Shown here piece by piece: positions 33,990-46,430 of a DNA stretch of 64,000 nucleotides; positions within the stretch are counted from its first letter, which is position 1, and the number at the start of each line of letters is the position of its first letter. Made by a program: the position numbers and the translations under genes. The DNA comes from Leuctra nigra (lineage: Eukaryota > Arthropoda > Insecta > Plecoptera > Leuctridae). The notes below the pieces were generated by a model. The model was not told the origin of the DNA and ran no database searches. It was given only the letters and a program-made list of their open reading frames with translations. The stretch is from contig OW203765.1 in the NCBI GenBank assembly GCA_934045905.1, forward strand, positions 29,669,997-29,733,996. The letters are read 5' to 3'.

Positions 33990-34450
33990 AAATATTAAAA
34001 AACAAGCGTTGATAACGAGTCTTCGTATTGCTTGCGAATTAATATTCGTGTGAAAGTTGCTGCTCTATTATAGACCATGAAAATAGCAGGAAAGACAATC
34101 TAACCAAAGCGTCAAAGGAGCATTGATAATTTCTTCGAAATTTATTTGAATAAATTTGACAAATATTTCAAATCAAACATATCATTAACTCTTCAACTTC
34201 TTGACAGATTGGTCTTAAAATTGGCAAAACCTCATACAGTGTTGGTCCCAATGGCCATGCAAAATTTGAAGTGGATCCGTCAAACTGTTCCATTTTCGAT
34301 ATTCAACCGAAAACTGGATCGCAAAGAAATACTCCTCTGTCCAGCAACCTTTATGATATTTACATGTGCGCAAAATTTCAGCTCGATCGGAGAAACGGTG
34401 TGACCTGTTTCGGTCATTTAGAGGCAAAAAGGCCAAAAAAAGGCAAAATA
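33990..34450 (-). mobile_element. Degraded Helentron-like relative, minus strand
   Basis: Shares AAGCGTTGATAACGAG, TCTTCGTATTGC, AATTAATATTCGTG and GTCAAAGGAGCA with 32829-33340. The terminal CTAG and hairpin are degraded. ORFs of 73-85 codons inside have no domain. Confidence 0.55.
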
Positions 34451-36059
34451 AGGCTTTGTGAAAGGAAACACAAACATAATATAGAAAAAATTCAAATAAT
34501 AAAAGTTGAAAAGCTTTATTGAGATTCTGTCTTCTTATATTGATTATATTTGGTATGTATCTAAAATAAAAGGTAATTAAACGACTATGAAGACATTGAA
34601 GATGGAGTATTAAAAAAGATGTGTCAATTAAAAATATCGACGTGAAGTAATGTCACTTGCTACAGTAAAACAGTATCGGAAAATAAAGTATGTCTATAAA
34701 AACTCTTCAATAATAATTGTCTTCTATTTATAAACCTTCACATACACCGATGACACACTAAAGGCCACGTAATAACTCGCTCCAGCGCTTTTAACCACAT
34801 TCAAGTGTAATCACCCGTTACATTACTTCCCTCTGCGTTCTAATCAAAGAAAAAAGAAGAGTTTATCAAATGAATCGGATTGTTTTTGACATATTGTGAC
34901 GTATCACGTTCCATCCATCAGCAAAACTTGTCGACAAAAATATCCAGAAACCCTAAATAAATAGTGAAAAGCTATCGATTGATTGAAACCGCCGTTGGTT
35001 GAGCCACCGACACGCGAAAAACACGGTGTCTGGCTGGCAAATCCATCAAAATCTTGCGGCTAGAGAGCCGATCCTTTTCTAAGAAGGCGAGTGAACGAAC
35101 ATGATGAATTTGTTCTGAAACGCGGAGAGTGTTGTCATTTGATACTGGAAGTAATGTTACACTGATGATAATGTCGTAACTGATGGAGAAACAAATTCGA
35201 GCTTTCTGTAAAAGGAAAGTTGTTTTGAGGCTTTGGGGTTAAGTTTCCGTAAGCGCGAAAGAAAACAAATTACGTTTCATACAAATTAAGAAAACTTTTT
35301 TGTTCTTTGAATTGTACGTATGTTACGTGAAATTAGAACACAACATTATAACTTGTAATAATAAATCATTATAAATTAGTCCCAAGACTGCTATAAACAG
35401 TGTCAATTCTAAATATAACAACAAAATGGCACATAGGGATCGACAACATATAAAACTGTACATCAGAGGTAGAAGGACAGAAGTCCGTTTTAATTATAAT
35501 AATTCTGTAATATTCTATATTCTTTAATTACAATTGTTATGGTGTCATGAGTCATTGTGTAAGAGAATACATCAATATAAATTATTTGTTGACATCAGTC
35601 AAATGGCAATTGATAAAAGTGTTTACCTTAAAGTCGATAAAATGCTACTTAGCTATGAGTTTTAAGCACATTCCGTAGACTCAATTCTATCAAATAAATC
35701 AAATTATATTGCATGCCTGCTGCGTAATTGCTAACTTACTAACCTGAATTGGAGCAATCAATTGAAGCATAAAATCGAATTACTAAAAATACCGATGCTG
35801 TCAGTAAAGTGGAGGAATAAACTAAAGCTGACACCGCAATTGGGGTCTGAAGAGCGGCCGGCAACGAAAATATTGAGCTTTTATCATTTATTTATTTTAT
35901 CGTGGTGATATGATTTTATTTTGTATTTTAGAATGCTATTTGGGAATAATATTTATTGACTATTTTGAAGTTGAGATGTATTGTATAATTTAGTGATATT
36001 TTACATTTAATGTTTATTTGAAACTATTGACGTGAGCCGTATGTGTTATGACCATTATC
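34451..36059. other. No supported gene
   Basis: AT-rich. No domain-bearing ORF. No recognised repeat. Confidence 0.4.
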
Positions 36060-36530
36060 TTAGCTCCCCTCCTCCCCCCACCCACCCCCCGACGGCTGCC
36101 ACCTTATCGCGGTGGTGGGGTTTGTGTTGGCCAATGATCCACTGCAGCTACGCCGGCGAGCATATGCTCATGTGTAAGGGTTACCCATGCCGGACAGATC
36201 AGTGGTGAGGCCCAGACCAAGAGCAGCCAGGGTCGGCCTAACCATGCCCTCCCGTGAATTTGCGGTCCCCTCGGGCCGACCTTCCCCCTCGAGATGGTGA
36301 TCCCCCTGAAATCGGGTTCAGTCGGCCCGAATCCTCACACCCCCCGGTCCGTCCCCATTCCGGCCTGGCCTTCCCATCAGTGCTGGACTCCCCCGGATCG
36401 GGCCCGTTAGTTCGACCCCCTCCCCTTGCCCTCCAATTATGATCAACAAAGTTAAATATAACAAATAATGTGCGCAATATAACCTCGTCGTTGACGCGCC
36501 ATTAAACCAAACTAATCTAATCTAATCCCC
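36060..36530 (+). mobile_element. GC-rich LINE-like 3' end
   Basis: An abrupt GC-rich block: GACGGCTGCCACCTTATCGC, then GGTGGTGGGGTTTG, a CGGGCCGACC-rich segment, then GTGCGCAATATAACCTCG, GACGCGCCATTAAAC and a TAATCTAATCTAATC tail. The tail and the block before it recur at 22105-22166; another part recurs in reverse at 41337-41401. This pattern fits the 3' untranslated end of a 5'-truncated LINE. No reverse-transcriptase ORF is present. ORFs on both strands here are Pro/Gly/Arg-rich shadows. Confidence 0.6.
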
Positions 36531-39500
36531 CCACCCACCCCACACTGCCTTCCGACTCCGTGGGTTTATAAGTGTAAGTTTAAAACAAGGTGTAGTGTCC
36601 ATATCTGCCACCAGAGTCTCTGCGAAACTATTAGAAACATGTTCATTGCACATAGCGACTTTTTCATCGACATCACATCCTTTTAGATCAAATGTCTAAG
36701 CTTCAGCCCTTGATCCAAAAGAAGAGAATTAAAAAAAATCGCAGAGAAGCGTAAAATGTCACCCATATTGTGGATTAATTTCAACCCTTCTTCATAGATG
36801 AAGAGGAGGAGCTAATATCATAATATTATAGTTATTCCATTTCATTTTATCAAATCAATTATAATTAATGAAAACCAACTTGGCACAACATCCAACCCAA
36901 CATTCAATTATCCACTCTAATATTTTCTGTTGAATATCGCAATGTGCATCTGTCTTTAATTAATAGAGCAATATTGCTGACCCCAGTAGCGATTTACATC
37001 AATCAAACCTGGCAATATTGGATTAATTTGATTAGTGCATCTAATCCTATGTAATACGTATTATGTTGGACGTAAAGCTATGTGATTTGGTGTGTGTGTC
37101 ACAAACAATTATGCAATTCAGAGCAGAGAATGTGATATTCTTGGTGTAAAGTGCTTCATCAATTATAGAAGTGCATCGGTGCACTTGATGCATTTCACTG
37201 CACCGCATCACTGGTTGCGTTTACCAAGTAAATGGGGATTTATAAAACAAAAGTGGTTTATAGATATTGACATTTATTAAAAGGTTTGGAGTTTACATTT
37301 ACGTTCGTGCACGTTTTGAGACTTAATTTATATGAAATATTATTATCAAAACATATTATAGGGTCTTCAACAAAATGTTCTTATTTTTTTTCTTCACATT
37401 ATAAGTAGTACCTTACACTGCATAATGTATCCCATTTAAAACCAGGAATTATTTTCATTTCAGTGAAAACGGTTGTTTAGTGCTGAAATTAAAATGCTTT
37501 GCTGCACTTTATAGAACAGACCTTTACAAAGTTTTTTTTACAGCTTTGTAGTAATTTGTAATGAGGATGTGATTGTTATTTTTTAAATACCCAGGTCAGT
37601 ATTTTGTCCCGTATCATTTCTCTGCTCGTTAGTATTATTGGAGCACATTAAACGACAGGTTAACCTTAACGAAGGACTTTACCAGAGGTAGAAAATCCAT
37701 ATGTTAATACATTTACCCCTACATTTGATTCCTTCATATTCCTCCAATTTAAGACTACAAATCATTCAAACCAACGTTCAAACTCAGGTGTCAGAGAACA
37801 CGTTCGAAACAGTAATTTCTCCACCAACGACGACATAAACTAATGTAAAGTATACACTTTCCTTCGTAATGACACAAACATGTTATAACTTATTCTGTTT
37901 GAAACGAAAAAGCCAATTTTTCTCGCAGTGGGACGTGAACAATTCATTGATATCAGAACCTATTTATATATAAAAAGTACACACAAAGAAAGGCAACCGG
38001 AAGTTGAACCAGAATAATCGAGCATAATAGATTAATCTCCATCGAAAATGTGTTTGACCAGAATTACTCTAGTTTTGGCCGCCATTAGGTTTGCGTGACT
38101 TATTTACCATATAGTTGGTAAACATGCATACCCTCATATATAGGTGTATAGAAACATTGGTACCAACAACATATGTTATCTATACATGAGGGGGTTTGGT
38201 ATTAAATATATATGTTTGTATGATAATAGTATCGAAGCATTTTATTTCTTGTAATTGGCCGAGTTTTAATTGACGGCGACATGCGATGTTTCGACACGTA
38301 TCACGGGAAAAAGGTGATATGGAATATGCTATTTACCGTTGTTCAACGTGTTTATTGCCTTTCTGTTATGGATAAAGTTTTATTGGACAAGTTGGAAGTT
38401 GTTTTAAGTTATATCGAAGTTCAAGGTGAGACAAGGATTAAGAGCTTAAAGACATAAACTGAGGTCATTGAAATATTTAAAAAGGTTACAATTGTTATTT
38501 CAGAGAACTAATACGTTTGTACGTTTATCCAATTTGCCCTGTTGGTGTTTTAAACTGTTTATTAGTTCGATATCAATGCCGTTGTTGTCACAAATACTAT
38601 ATTATATACTATTTGTTTCAGTATATTTAAAATAATAAATATTAAAAGTAATTTAAATGTCATAATTAAAACATACATTGACTATTCCAGTAAATACTGG
38701 ATTTATTATAGTACCTACAATAAATCAGATCTATCGTAATGGGACAACGAAATAAAGTTTAACATTTATTTTCTACTTCAACCAGTAAACTAATAAAGGT
38801 TTATATTTTATTTTCCAGCAGTTTTAAAATACGTCAATCGTAAATCCTACTTCTGACACCAAGTGTGGTGAATGGTAAATGTGTAAATATTAAATGTGTT
38901 ACCACATACGATAATAAAGCATAAAGAACTACATATTACAAGTTATAAGTCACTTTTATTATTAAAAAATCAAACGTAGGTAAACGTGTAGTTACAATCG
39001 AAATGTCCAATGTCAAAACTACAAATGGTGGCAGGAGTTGGATTTTAGATCAGTATAATGATTAATAACTTATTTGCACACTACATTTGATTTTTAAACT
39101 TAAACACCTACTTGATACACTTATCCGAAGAAAAAAAACGAACGAAATGGCTTTAACCTACTGAACAAACTGAACTCTGCTACGTTGCTTTTATATTTTT
39201 ACTTTTAATTAGAAACTAATTTTTGAAAGCAGAGTCTCTCTGCGTTTTATTATAAGGAAGATCGTAATAGAAAGAATTTAAAATTTGTAAATACTCTGCA
39301 AACATTAAATCCTATAGAACAGTTGGAAAATGTACGTTGGGAAATAATGTTTAAATGTTGGTTTAGACTAAAAGTGGCCAATCGTTTATCGTTTGATGAC
39401 ATTTTGTCTACACACCAGATTATTAGACATAAATTACATATTTATATTCGATCAGCTTTCATCTCTCTAAACATAACAAAAGAGCAGTGCGTTTGTTTCA

Positions 39501-41127
39501 CTTTAAATTTAATAATCCTCGCACTAGATTGTCTCATCCTCATGTGCGAAAAAAGAAACGTCGGACAAAAGTGCTACGGTCTGCGACACAGTGCGACAGA
39601 TTGTAACGCCCACGAGTAAGAGAGAGAAACCACTGACTCGGTGTAGAAAACTGTGGGCTAATTGAGTTATCAATAATGTATGAACCGACCCCTCTCCATC
39701 CCCACACCCCCACTACCCTATTCACCTACCACAAGACCTAACAATCATAGTATGCATTTGACAAACATTCTCTCTCGCGGAAACCTGCCTTGGAAAATTA
39801 ATTAATTTTGGGTAGGCTTCTAGCGCGAATATAAGTACGAAGGGTACACAATTTTTTCTTCGTCCCCAAAGAGTAATGTCATATAGACATGAGTCTAATC
39901 AGAGTAAGTATATACAGCTCGTGGTTAAGTTTTTTGGTTGTGGTGCGGGAAAGTTCAAACTTTAACGGCTCGTAAAAGTGGGCTTATTGAATTTGCGTGT
40001 GTTTTGAGCTTAATTGGTCGTTAATTTTTAGTTCATTAGGTTAGTCGTTTTAATTTTTAATAGATTTTAGCGTCAATGAGAGGTGAAAGACAAAGAATAT
40101 TTAAACTAATTTATAATTTATAAAATCTTTACGTGGTGAAATTCGTTATAATCTGGACTCCTGTTTTATATTATTTTTCAATTGGCCCCAAGAGGGATAA
40201 TAAAAAGTGGTTGTTTTGGTTCATTATTTTGGTTAAAACATTTTAACAGAAAATATTTTTAGTCTGTTGAGTGTTGGCGCCAAAATTTGCTATTAAAATT
40301 ATATGAAACGAATGTATTTAGCAATATTTTGGTATATTATAGGGATATCATTATTTATTATAAAGCGTAATTCCAAAACATAGTTCCAACTTTCTATCTT
40401 TCACCTTGATTCAAATGCAAGTTGAATTAACCAACTTACTCTCTTCTACAATCTTCATCAAAATAAAACTAAAAAAAGACACTACAGAAAATTAAAACAC
40501 ATTCGCCAAAGTCGCGAATCATAAAATTAACTCTAAAAATTAATTAACTTCTGGACGACAACGACGGGAAAAAAAATGAAAGGAAAATACACACTTCACT
40601 CCGGGACACCGTGTGAATATTAAGCGCTACATAAACGCATACCTTCTTACATAAGTTATTAGCTGTTACCATGGCAACTATCTCCAGACGTAACCAGCTC
40701 TCTTACATACTAATATCCATGCACAGGACTTCCATCTGCTCGGCTAAGTCATTTACAAGGAGTCTATAGAAACAATGTCGAGGAGGGAAATTGTTCACTC
40801 AAATTCGTTTAAGGAGAAAGGGGATTTGAACAAGATGTTTCTGACGTTTATTCGTGTTCATTTGTCAAGATGGAAAGAAAGATTTGTTAATAAAAATGTT
40901 TTTTTTTGTATTTAAAGTAAACTGCTATCCCCTTATAGGAAATATATCTGTATCGTAGAAGTAGAAGGCCAGATGTCCATTTTCTCGATTTTGCGTTGAA
41001 CACTTTTGGAATCATGTAATCAAACATTGATCAATGATCATGTATCAATTGCAATTTGATTCGAGTTATATTTTTACAAATATGATGGAATGAACGCAGA
41101 ATTATAGAATTATTGTCTCGAATGAAA
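36531..41127. other. 4.6 kb without a supported gene
   Basis: AT-rich. The longest ORF (39323-39619, 98 codons) has no domain. A CG-richer patch lies at 39545-39620. An imperfect inverted repeat at 38140-38200 (ACCCTCATATATAGG / CTATACATGAGGG) is the only structure seen. Confidence 0.4.
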
Positions 41128-41207
41128 GCTGGTTTCCGGGATCGAACCCTAACCTCCTAAAGAGAATCCTGAGCTTTACCACCTGACCCACCTCATGGGT
41201 GTATACT
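41128..41207 (-). repeat. tRNA-derived SINE head
   Basis: The minus strand reads GGGTCAGGTGGTAAAGCTC (A-box-like) and, about 35 bases later, AGGGTTCGATCC (B box), followed by CGGAAACCAGC. Spacing suits a polymerase III promoter. The cloverleaf is imperfect, so a functional tRNA gene is unlikely. Confidence 0.5.
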
Positions 41208-41336
41208 GTCAGTTAATATATTTGAAGAGTACTAAAATTATTCCAGTATGCCAAAATATGTTGATAAAGTATTATAATCGACAGCGAGGTAATTTTGCGC
41301 ACTTTAGGTTTTATATTTGTTGATCATAAATGGAGG

Positions 41337-41401
41337 TCTTCGGGAGGGGTCGACCTAAGGGGCCCGGCCCGGGGGAGTCTAGCATTGGTGGGAAGGCGCA
41401 T
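41337..41401 (-). mobile_element. Fragment of the GC-rich LINE-like 3' end
   Basis: GGAGGGGTCGACCTAAGGGG, CCCGGGGGAGTCTAGCATTG and GGGAAGGC correspond, in reverse, to about 36366-36425, with scattered differences. Confidence 0.7.
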
Positions 41402-42214
41402 TGAAAGCATTGGAAGGATCAGTTGGGTATTGTCATAGCACTTCATTCTGGGGGAAAACAGAACTTTGTTCAACTCTAAAACAGTTATGTTTTGTGTCTT
41501 ATTCGAATATTCCAGCAGTGTGTATGAGACTTTCATCTCTAAAACTGTGATAATCATGCAAAGTAATTGGGTTATATAAACTGCTGGGATTTGACATATA
41601 TTTGTTTTGTGTCATTAAATCCTCAGCATGTTTGCTTCGTTCTTGTGTGAATCGAGGTTCGCGCAGCATTTATTTCGGTTCAGTGAATTGAAAGCAGGTT
41701 GATTGCTGCATTTCTAAATTTCACGACGATATTACATTAATTTAGTCATTACGCAAATTATTATTCTGTTTTGTACTTGTAACTGGCAAATCACTTATTA
41801 AGAAGAGATTAATATATTAATCAAAATTATTTTAATTTGTTAAAGAAAGCTTTACATAATTAAACCATCCGGATAAAGTTTTGGACAATATGACATTTTA
41901 TTTTTAATGACCCTGAGGAAGACTTCAGGAGGGAGACTTGAGATTTGAGACTTGAGGATACTTGAGACTTGAGAAGGCTTGAGGAGACTTGGCTCTGAGG
42001 AAGACAAGACAACACTTGTCGGTACGTTATTTTAGTTCTAGTTTTTATAAAATTTTGATTCATCGATCGATTATTGCTTTCCACTAGTAAAAAATTTACT
42101 AGAAAAGCCTGATCATTAATACTAATTTATATCCAGTAAATGCATTAAGTTTTCACCAAGATAACCAAAGTTCTGGTTTAAGCTCAAACCGATTAGATAC
42201 ATTAAGTATCAAGT
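41402..42214. other. No supported gene
   Basis: Short tandem-like GACTTGAG/GAGACTTG repeats at about 41920-42000 are the only structure seen. The 74-codon minus ORF over them is Ser/Leu/Gln-rich and is a repeat artefact. Confidence 0.45.
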
Positions 42215-42570
42215 AGTCTCAGGCAGAAAAAGCTCTGGACTTTCACTCCAGGGGCCCTATTCTAGAACTTTTAAATTCCCAATTCCACTAGAATTCGATT
42301 CCATGCAATGTTAATCCTTATGGCCGTGACCGAATTCCATCAGAATGGAATTGGAAAATCGTTCTAGAATAGACCTCCAGAGGCCTGGGTTTTATTCGCG
42401 ATTCCTTCCCGACTGAGGTTATTTCAAGATTTACCTCAGTCGAGAGGCAAATACTGGGAAGGTACACTAATATGCCACGACCAACTCCCTTCCCATTGCC
42501 GTCACTGCCTTTTCTACATCATTATCATCATCTTCCAATCATCGTTATTGTATTGTCGCCATTAGACCAT
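42215..42570 (+). repeat. tRNA-Glu-derived SINE interrupted by a MITE
   Basis: Joining 42215-42251 to 42381-42570 gives an anticodon arm with stem CTCTGGA/TCCAGAG and a 7-base loop CTTTCAC whose central triplet TTC is the tRNA-Glu anticodon. GGCCTGGGTTTTATTCGCG then replaces the B box. The body GACTGAGGTT, CTCAGTCGAGAGGCAAATAC, GGGAAGGTACACTAATATGC matches the other copies. This is the best copy for identifying the tRNA source. Confidence 0.75.
42252..42374. repeat. 123-bp MITE inside the SINE
   Basis: Ends GGGCCCTATTCTAGAAC and, as complement on the right, GTCTATTCTAGAAC. It is flanked by CTCCAG at 42246-42251 and 42375-42380. An inner partial palindrome includes AATTCCACTAGAATTC and TCAGAATGGAATT. 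Confidence 0.75.
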
Positions 42571-45500
42571 TCAGAAAAAAGCGCTAATCGAATAAAAACC
42601 AATGCGATTTCTACCAAACAATTCGAGCGAATTCGAGCTAATCGATTCTCTACAAAAACTCGTCCATTATCCAAAAAACGTATTGCCACTAAAACAGCCG
42701 TGTAATAAATATTTAATTACCGAATTACGGAATCGATGCTACGATTGGCGAGTTTCTATATAAAAAACGAAACGTCGCAATTTTTTTTTAGCGATCGACA
42801 ATTTTGTTAATTGCTTTTTGAACGGGTCATTATTTTCCACTCATCTCTGCCAATGGACGTATCACATACCTTGAACATTTCCATTAGAAGATCGCCATGG
42901 TGTTTGGAGGATGGAATTGATTTTGAATATTTCATAAGAACGAAAACTGGCAAAAGCGGAAGTGAAAACTGACGAAATAATACAAAAAAAATAAGCTTCG
43001 TAAAACACGGGGAACTTATTAACGTGAGTGGTCCACGTACTTGAAAAATAAATAAATAATTGATTCTAGTAACCTAGTTTGAGAGGCAGTGTATTCCCTG
43101 TTGCTGGATGCTAAGTGGTGTGGGTTCGACTCCAGACGGCATAAGATCCTGTTTTTCATCCTCCACTTTGCATTCATGGAGCGTTTTGAGAGAGGAAAGT
43201 TCAAGTTACTATATTTTAGAATTTAAGCAGATGTAGGTACACGATTTAAACAAATATTTACAAAACTAAATGTGGAATAATTAAATATACTTTAGTAACA
43301 CGAGGTAAGGGAAATATATTCAAAATGAACCGTCTTTTTAATGTTTCGAAAAAGTATGCGTTTTTTACAGCTAATAAAGCTTTGTAAAATGTCGAATTTA
43401 GAGAAATATCAAGTTATCTGATTTGATAAGCACTTTTGCCCTTTAGGTAATTAGACTTTTTCACGAATTAAGAGCTCTAGAACAGTTATATTTTTAGCTA
43501 AAAATAGAGCCTTTGTGTTGATTTTATTCATCTTCTTTTGCTGGTACAGAAAATACACTTCATAATTCAGTGCCTGAAAGTTATCCACTGAAAAAAGTAG
43601 TTTATATTATATGGGATATAAAGAAATCTTAATCTATTATAAAGATTAAATCTGATTTCATAAATAAAGTACTGTTGTCTCTAATCACAAAACTTATGCC
43701 ATGAACTTTGTCACTCGTAGTATTTTGATAAGTATAGTATTCATTCAGTGCAGTTCAGAAATGTTTCTTCCATTGGCGATCGATCTCGGAAAATGTAAGA
43801 AAATACCAAAGAAATATCTTTCAATGTAACCACAGGTCGCACTTTACTTAATAAAATACATCCAAGATTTCACTAAGGAATTCTAAAACACACATTAATC
43901 TCAATTACTCATCCAGAATCGTGTACATCATTCCACAATGTTGCAAATTACACCTGGAAGGAAGCGAAATTCTCGCCAAAGTGTAGACAAAAAAAACACA
44001 ACTAGTAGTGTAATGGAAGCAAATTAGACTCAATGTTACAAGCTTGACAATGTTGCTTTGTACGTGCTCTCTAATGCAAGTGTAATGAATTTCCTCTGGC
44101 TGGAAAATGTGTACCTGCTGCATGTGGAAATGTTAATTATAATGATAGTTGCGAAGTGTACGTTACGTATGTAGAACGACCACTAATGGAAGTGCTATGA
44201 TTAAAGGATTAAAGTTTGTGTTGGAAGTTGAAAAATAAAAACTAAGTGTAGTGTGTGTTATTCTTGTGAATGCATTAATGTTAGATGGGCTTAAGTGTAC
44301 AACGACAAAGAATTAATTTTACTGTTTATACATAATCAACATAAGAGGTTTCAGATTATAATATATTGATTTCGAGGAATTTTAATACGTTAGTTGACAG
44401 TTTAAATCACAGTTACATCCAGTTACAAAAGATGAAATAATAATGCATTGATTTCCTTCAACATGTATTTTTTTTAAACAAATTGAAAAAAATACAAAAT
44501 TAGAATAGTGTTTATACAGTAAAATAAAGAAAGTATGTCAAATTTGTGAAAGATGATTTGCCTTTTAACGATTTTTTGTGAGTTTGGATTATGTTCAGAA
44601 CGTGAAACAAAGTTCTACATGCATTTTAAAGTTTCACGAATTTTCACAGAAAATAATACTCGGCTGAAGTTAGAAATCCGAAACATGTAACTTTTTTATT
44701 TTGTCTTTGAACTACTAACACAATAGCAATGCATATTTCGTAACAAACATACCCTTTCACTCTCATAACCTTGAACTAGCCTTGCCAAGAGCAGCCAAAG
44801 GAAGATACTTAACTTGACACCAAAAATGCTCTATTAAAATATCTCATTAAATATTCGAAAAACTCGAACAGTATGACTAAATTCAGTCCCCAAATCCACA
44901 AACACAACTCATGATTTAAATTAACATCATTACTTCCAAAACTTTGCTTTTGTCTTTGGGCTCTGCTGCGCATGAATAGCGGGGTTACGGAGGGGTACAT
45001 AACAGTTTCGCTCTTTAGTTAATGAATCGTCCGCACGGGACTCATAAGCGATTAGTAGATGGCGCTGCGGTTCGGTCTAGAAGCGACAAGAAACGGTGGC
45101 CATGAAAATGACGGTTATACATCCACGTATCTTGCGAAGCGACATGTCAAAACTGCCGCAAATCTTGTGACTTTGTGACCGATTGTTTTCGGGGGTAAGA
45201 AGAAGCGAGATGAATTTCAGCTGGAGGGTGATAAGAAGTGGAGCAAGTTGAGGATTAAGATTAGATGGGGGTCAGAATGTACTAATTGCGTCGTTTGTGA
45301 TGTATTGTGTTGGATTTTGGAATGTTTTTTGAGGTTAAAGGAGCTGTAAACCTGAAGGCATCGATTAATATGAATTCAAATTAATCAGAAGTATGTTTAA
45401 TATCAGGGGCGTATTCCCGTGGAGGGGGACGAAATTGCTCAGAAGGGGGGTTTCCTGAACCAAATTAGTGAAATCCTTAGAAAAGTTAATGACACTTTAA

Positions 45501-46143
45501 GAGTAAAAAACGTCGGCTAGTAATTAAATTTTATTTATGTGTAAATTTCTTGGAGCTTATTACAAAATACATGTTATTTTGATTTAAAATTGAGGAAAAA
45601 ATGAACTACGGTTCCAGAAACTTTTGCAGGTTTTTTAATGGATATTTGCCCTCCGCTTCCTTTCCTTAGTTGTATTTTAAAAAATGAAAAAATTAAGACT
45701 ATTATTTTTAGCAAAATATTTTGTAATAGGAGACAGAAAACTTTATAAGTAAGAAATGTATATTAAAAATTAGTAATTTTTTATTTTCTACAATGGAAAA
45801 ATAATGTTCATGCCAAAGTTGATATCTAGTTCTTGTTTCCATATCTAAGTCTGCGCATCACCTTTGCCCTGCGCTGGCGCCTACAGGTCGTCTTATCTCC
45901 ACTACGTAATTAACTTCCACACTGTTTATAAATTACCGTCTCTCTAAGACGTAAGTCGCCTTAACTCCGCGCCGCCTGCGACGCCGTGATTAGTCAACCC
46001 GCAGTACAGCCACGTGTGATAAGTTGCCGAACTCCCAGGAGGTGGTGATGACGTCAGAGTCTCGAGAAGATGATTGAAGCAGCCGCCAATTGTCTGTTTC
46101 ACTCTTTTCAGAGTCATTGGTGTACAAACTCGCGTTACTAATT
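42571..46143. other. 3.6 kb without a supported gene
   Basis: AT-rich. A B-box-like GGGTTCGACTCC near 43125 hints at a tRNA-derived fragment (about 43070-43145). A GC-richer stretch at 45030-45180 holds an ATG-initiated 39-codon frame at 45058, but there is no domain or splice signal to support it. A 142-codon minus ORF (45944-46372) runs into the Helentron-like fragment at 46144 and is chimeric. Confidence 0.4.
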
Positions 46144-46430
46144 GAGCGAGCGTAGCGGGCGTCACTACGGTACTCTTATGGCACTTTCTCTGTGTGTTTT
46201 TTTTTGCCTGCACTGCCCTGGTCAAACCGCACAACCAATCGATCTGAAATTTTGCACACATACTAACGTAATCTATGCGGTCTCTATAATTGTTTTTGAA
46301 CGGGATCCTGTGATAGGTTCCAATTTTAAAAAAAATCGATTGGTAGGTCCGATCAATTTGAAATTTTGACAAGTCATTAACATTGTCGCCAATCTTACAG
46401 AGTTTCAGCCTAATTCTCCTATTGGTTATG
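46144..46430 (+). mobile_element. Helentron-like (HINE) element, 5' part
   Basis: Starts GAGCGAGCGTAGCGGGCGTC after a T, like the full copies. It continues with the T-rich tract, GATCTGAAATTTTGCACACA and a TTGACAAGTCATTA block, then loses similarity. More diverged than the copies at 51.7 and 55.3 kb. Confidence 0.7.

Noticed and set aside
36238..36477. Gly/Arg-rich ORFs on both strands
   Set aside because: Open only because the LINE-like 3' end is GC-rich; no domain and both strands open.
41128..41207. Possible functional tRNA gene on the minus strand
   Set aside because: A and B boxes are present but the acceptor stem does not pair; a SINE head is the better reading.
45944..46372. 142-codon minus ORF
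   Set aside because: Spans the border between unique DNA and the Helentron-like fragment and has no domain.
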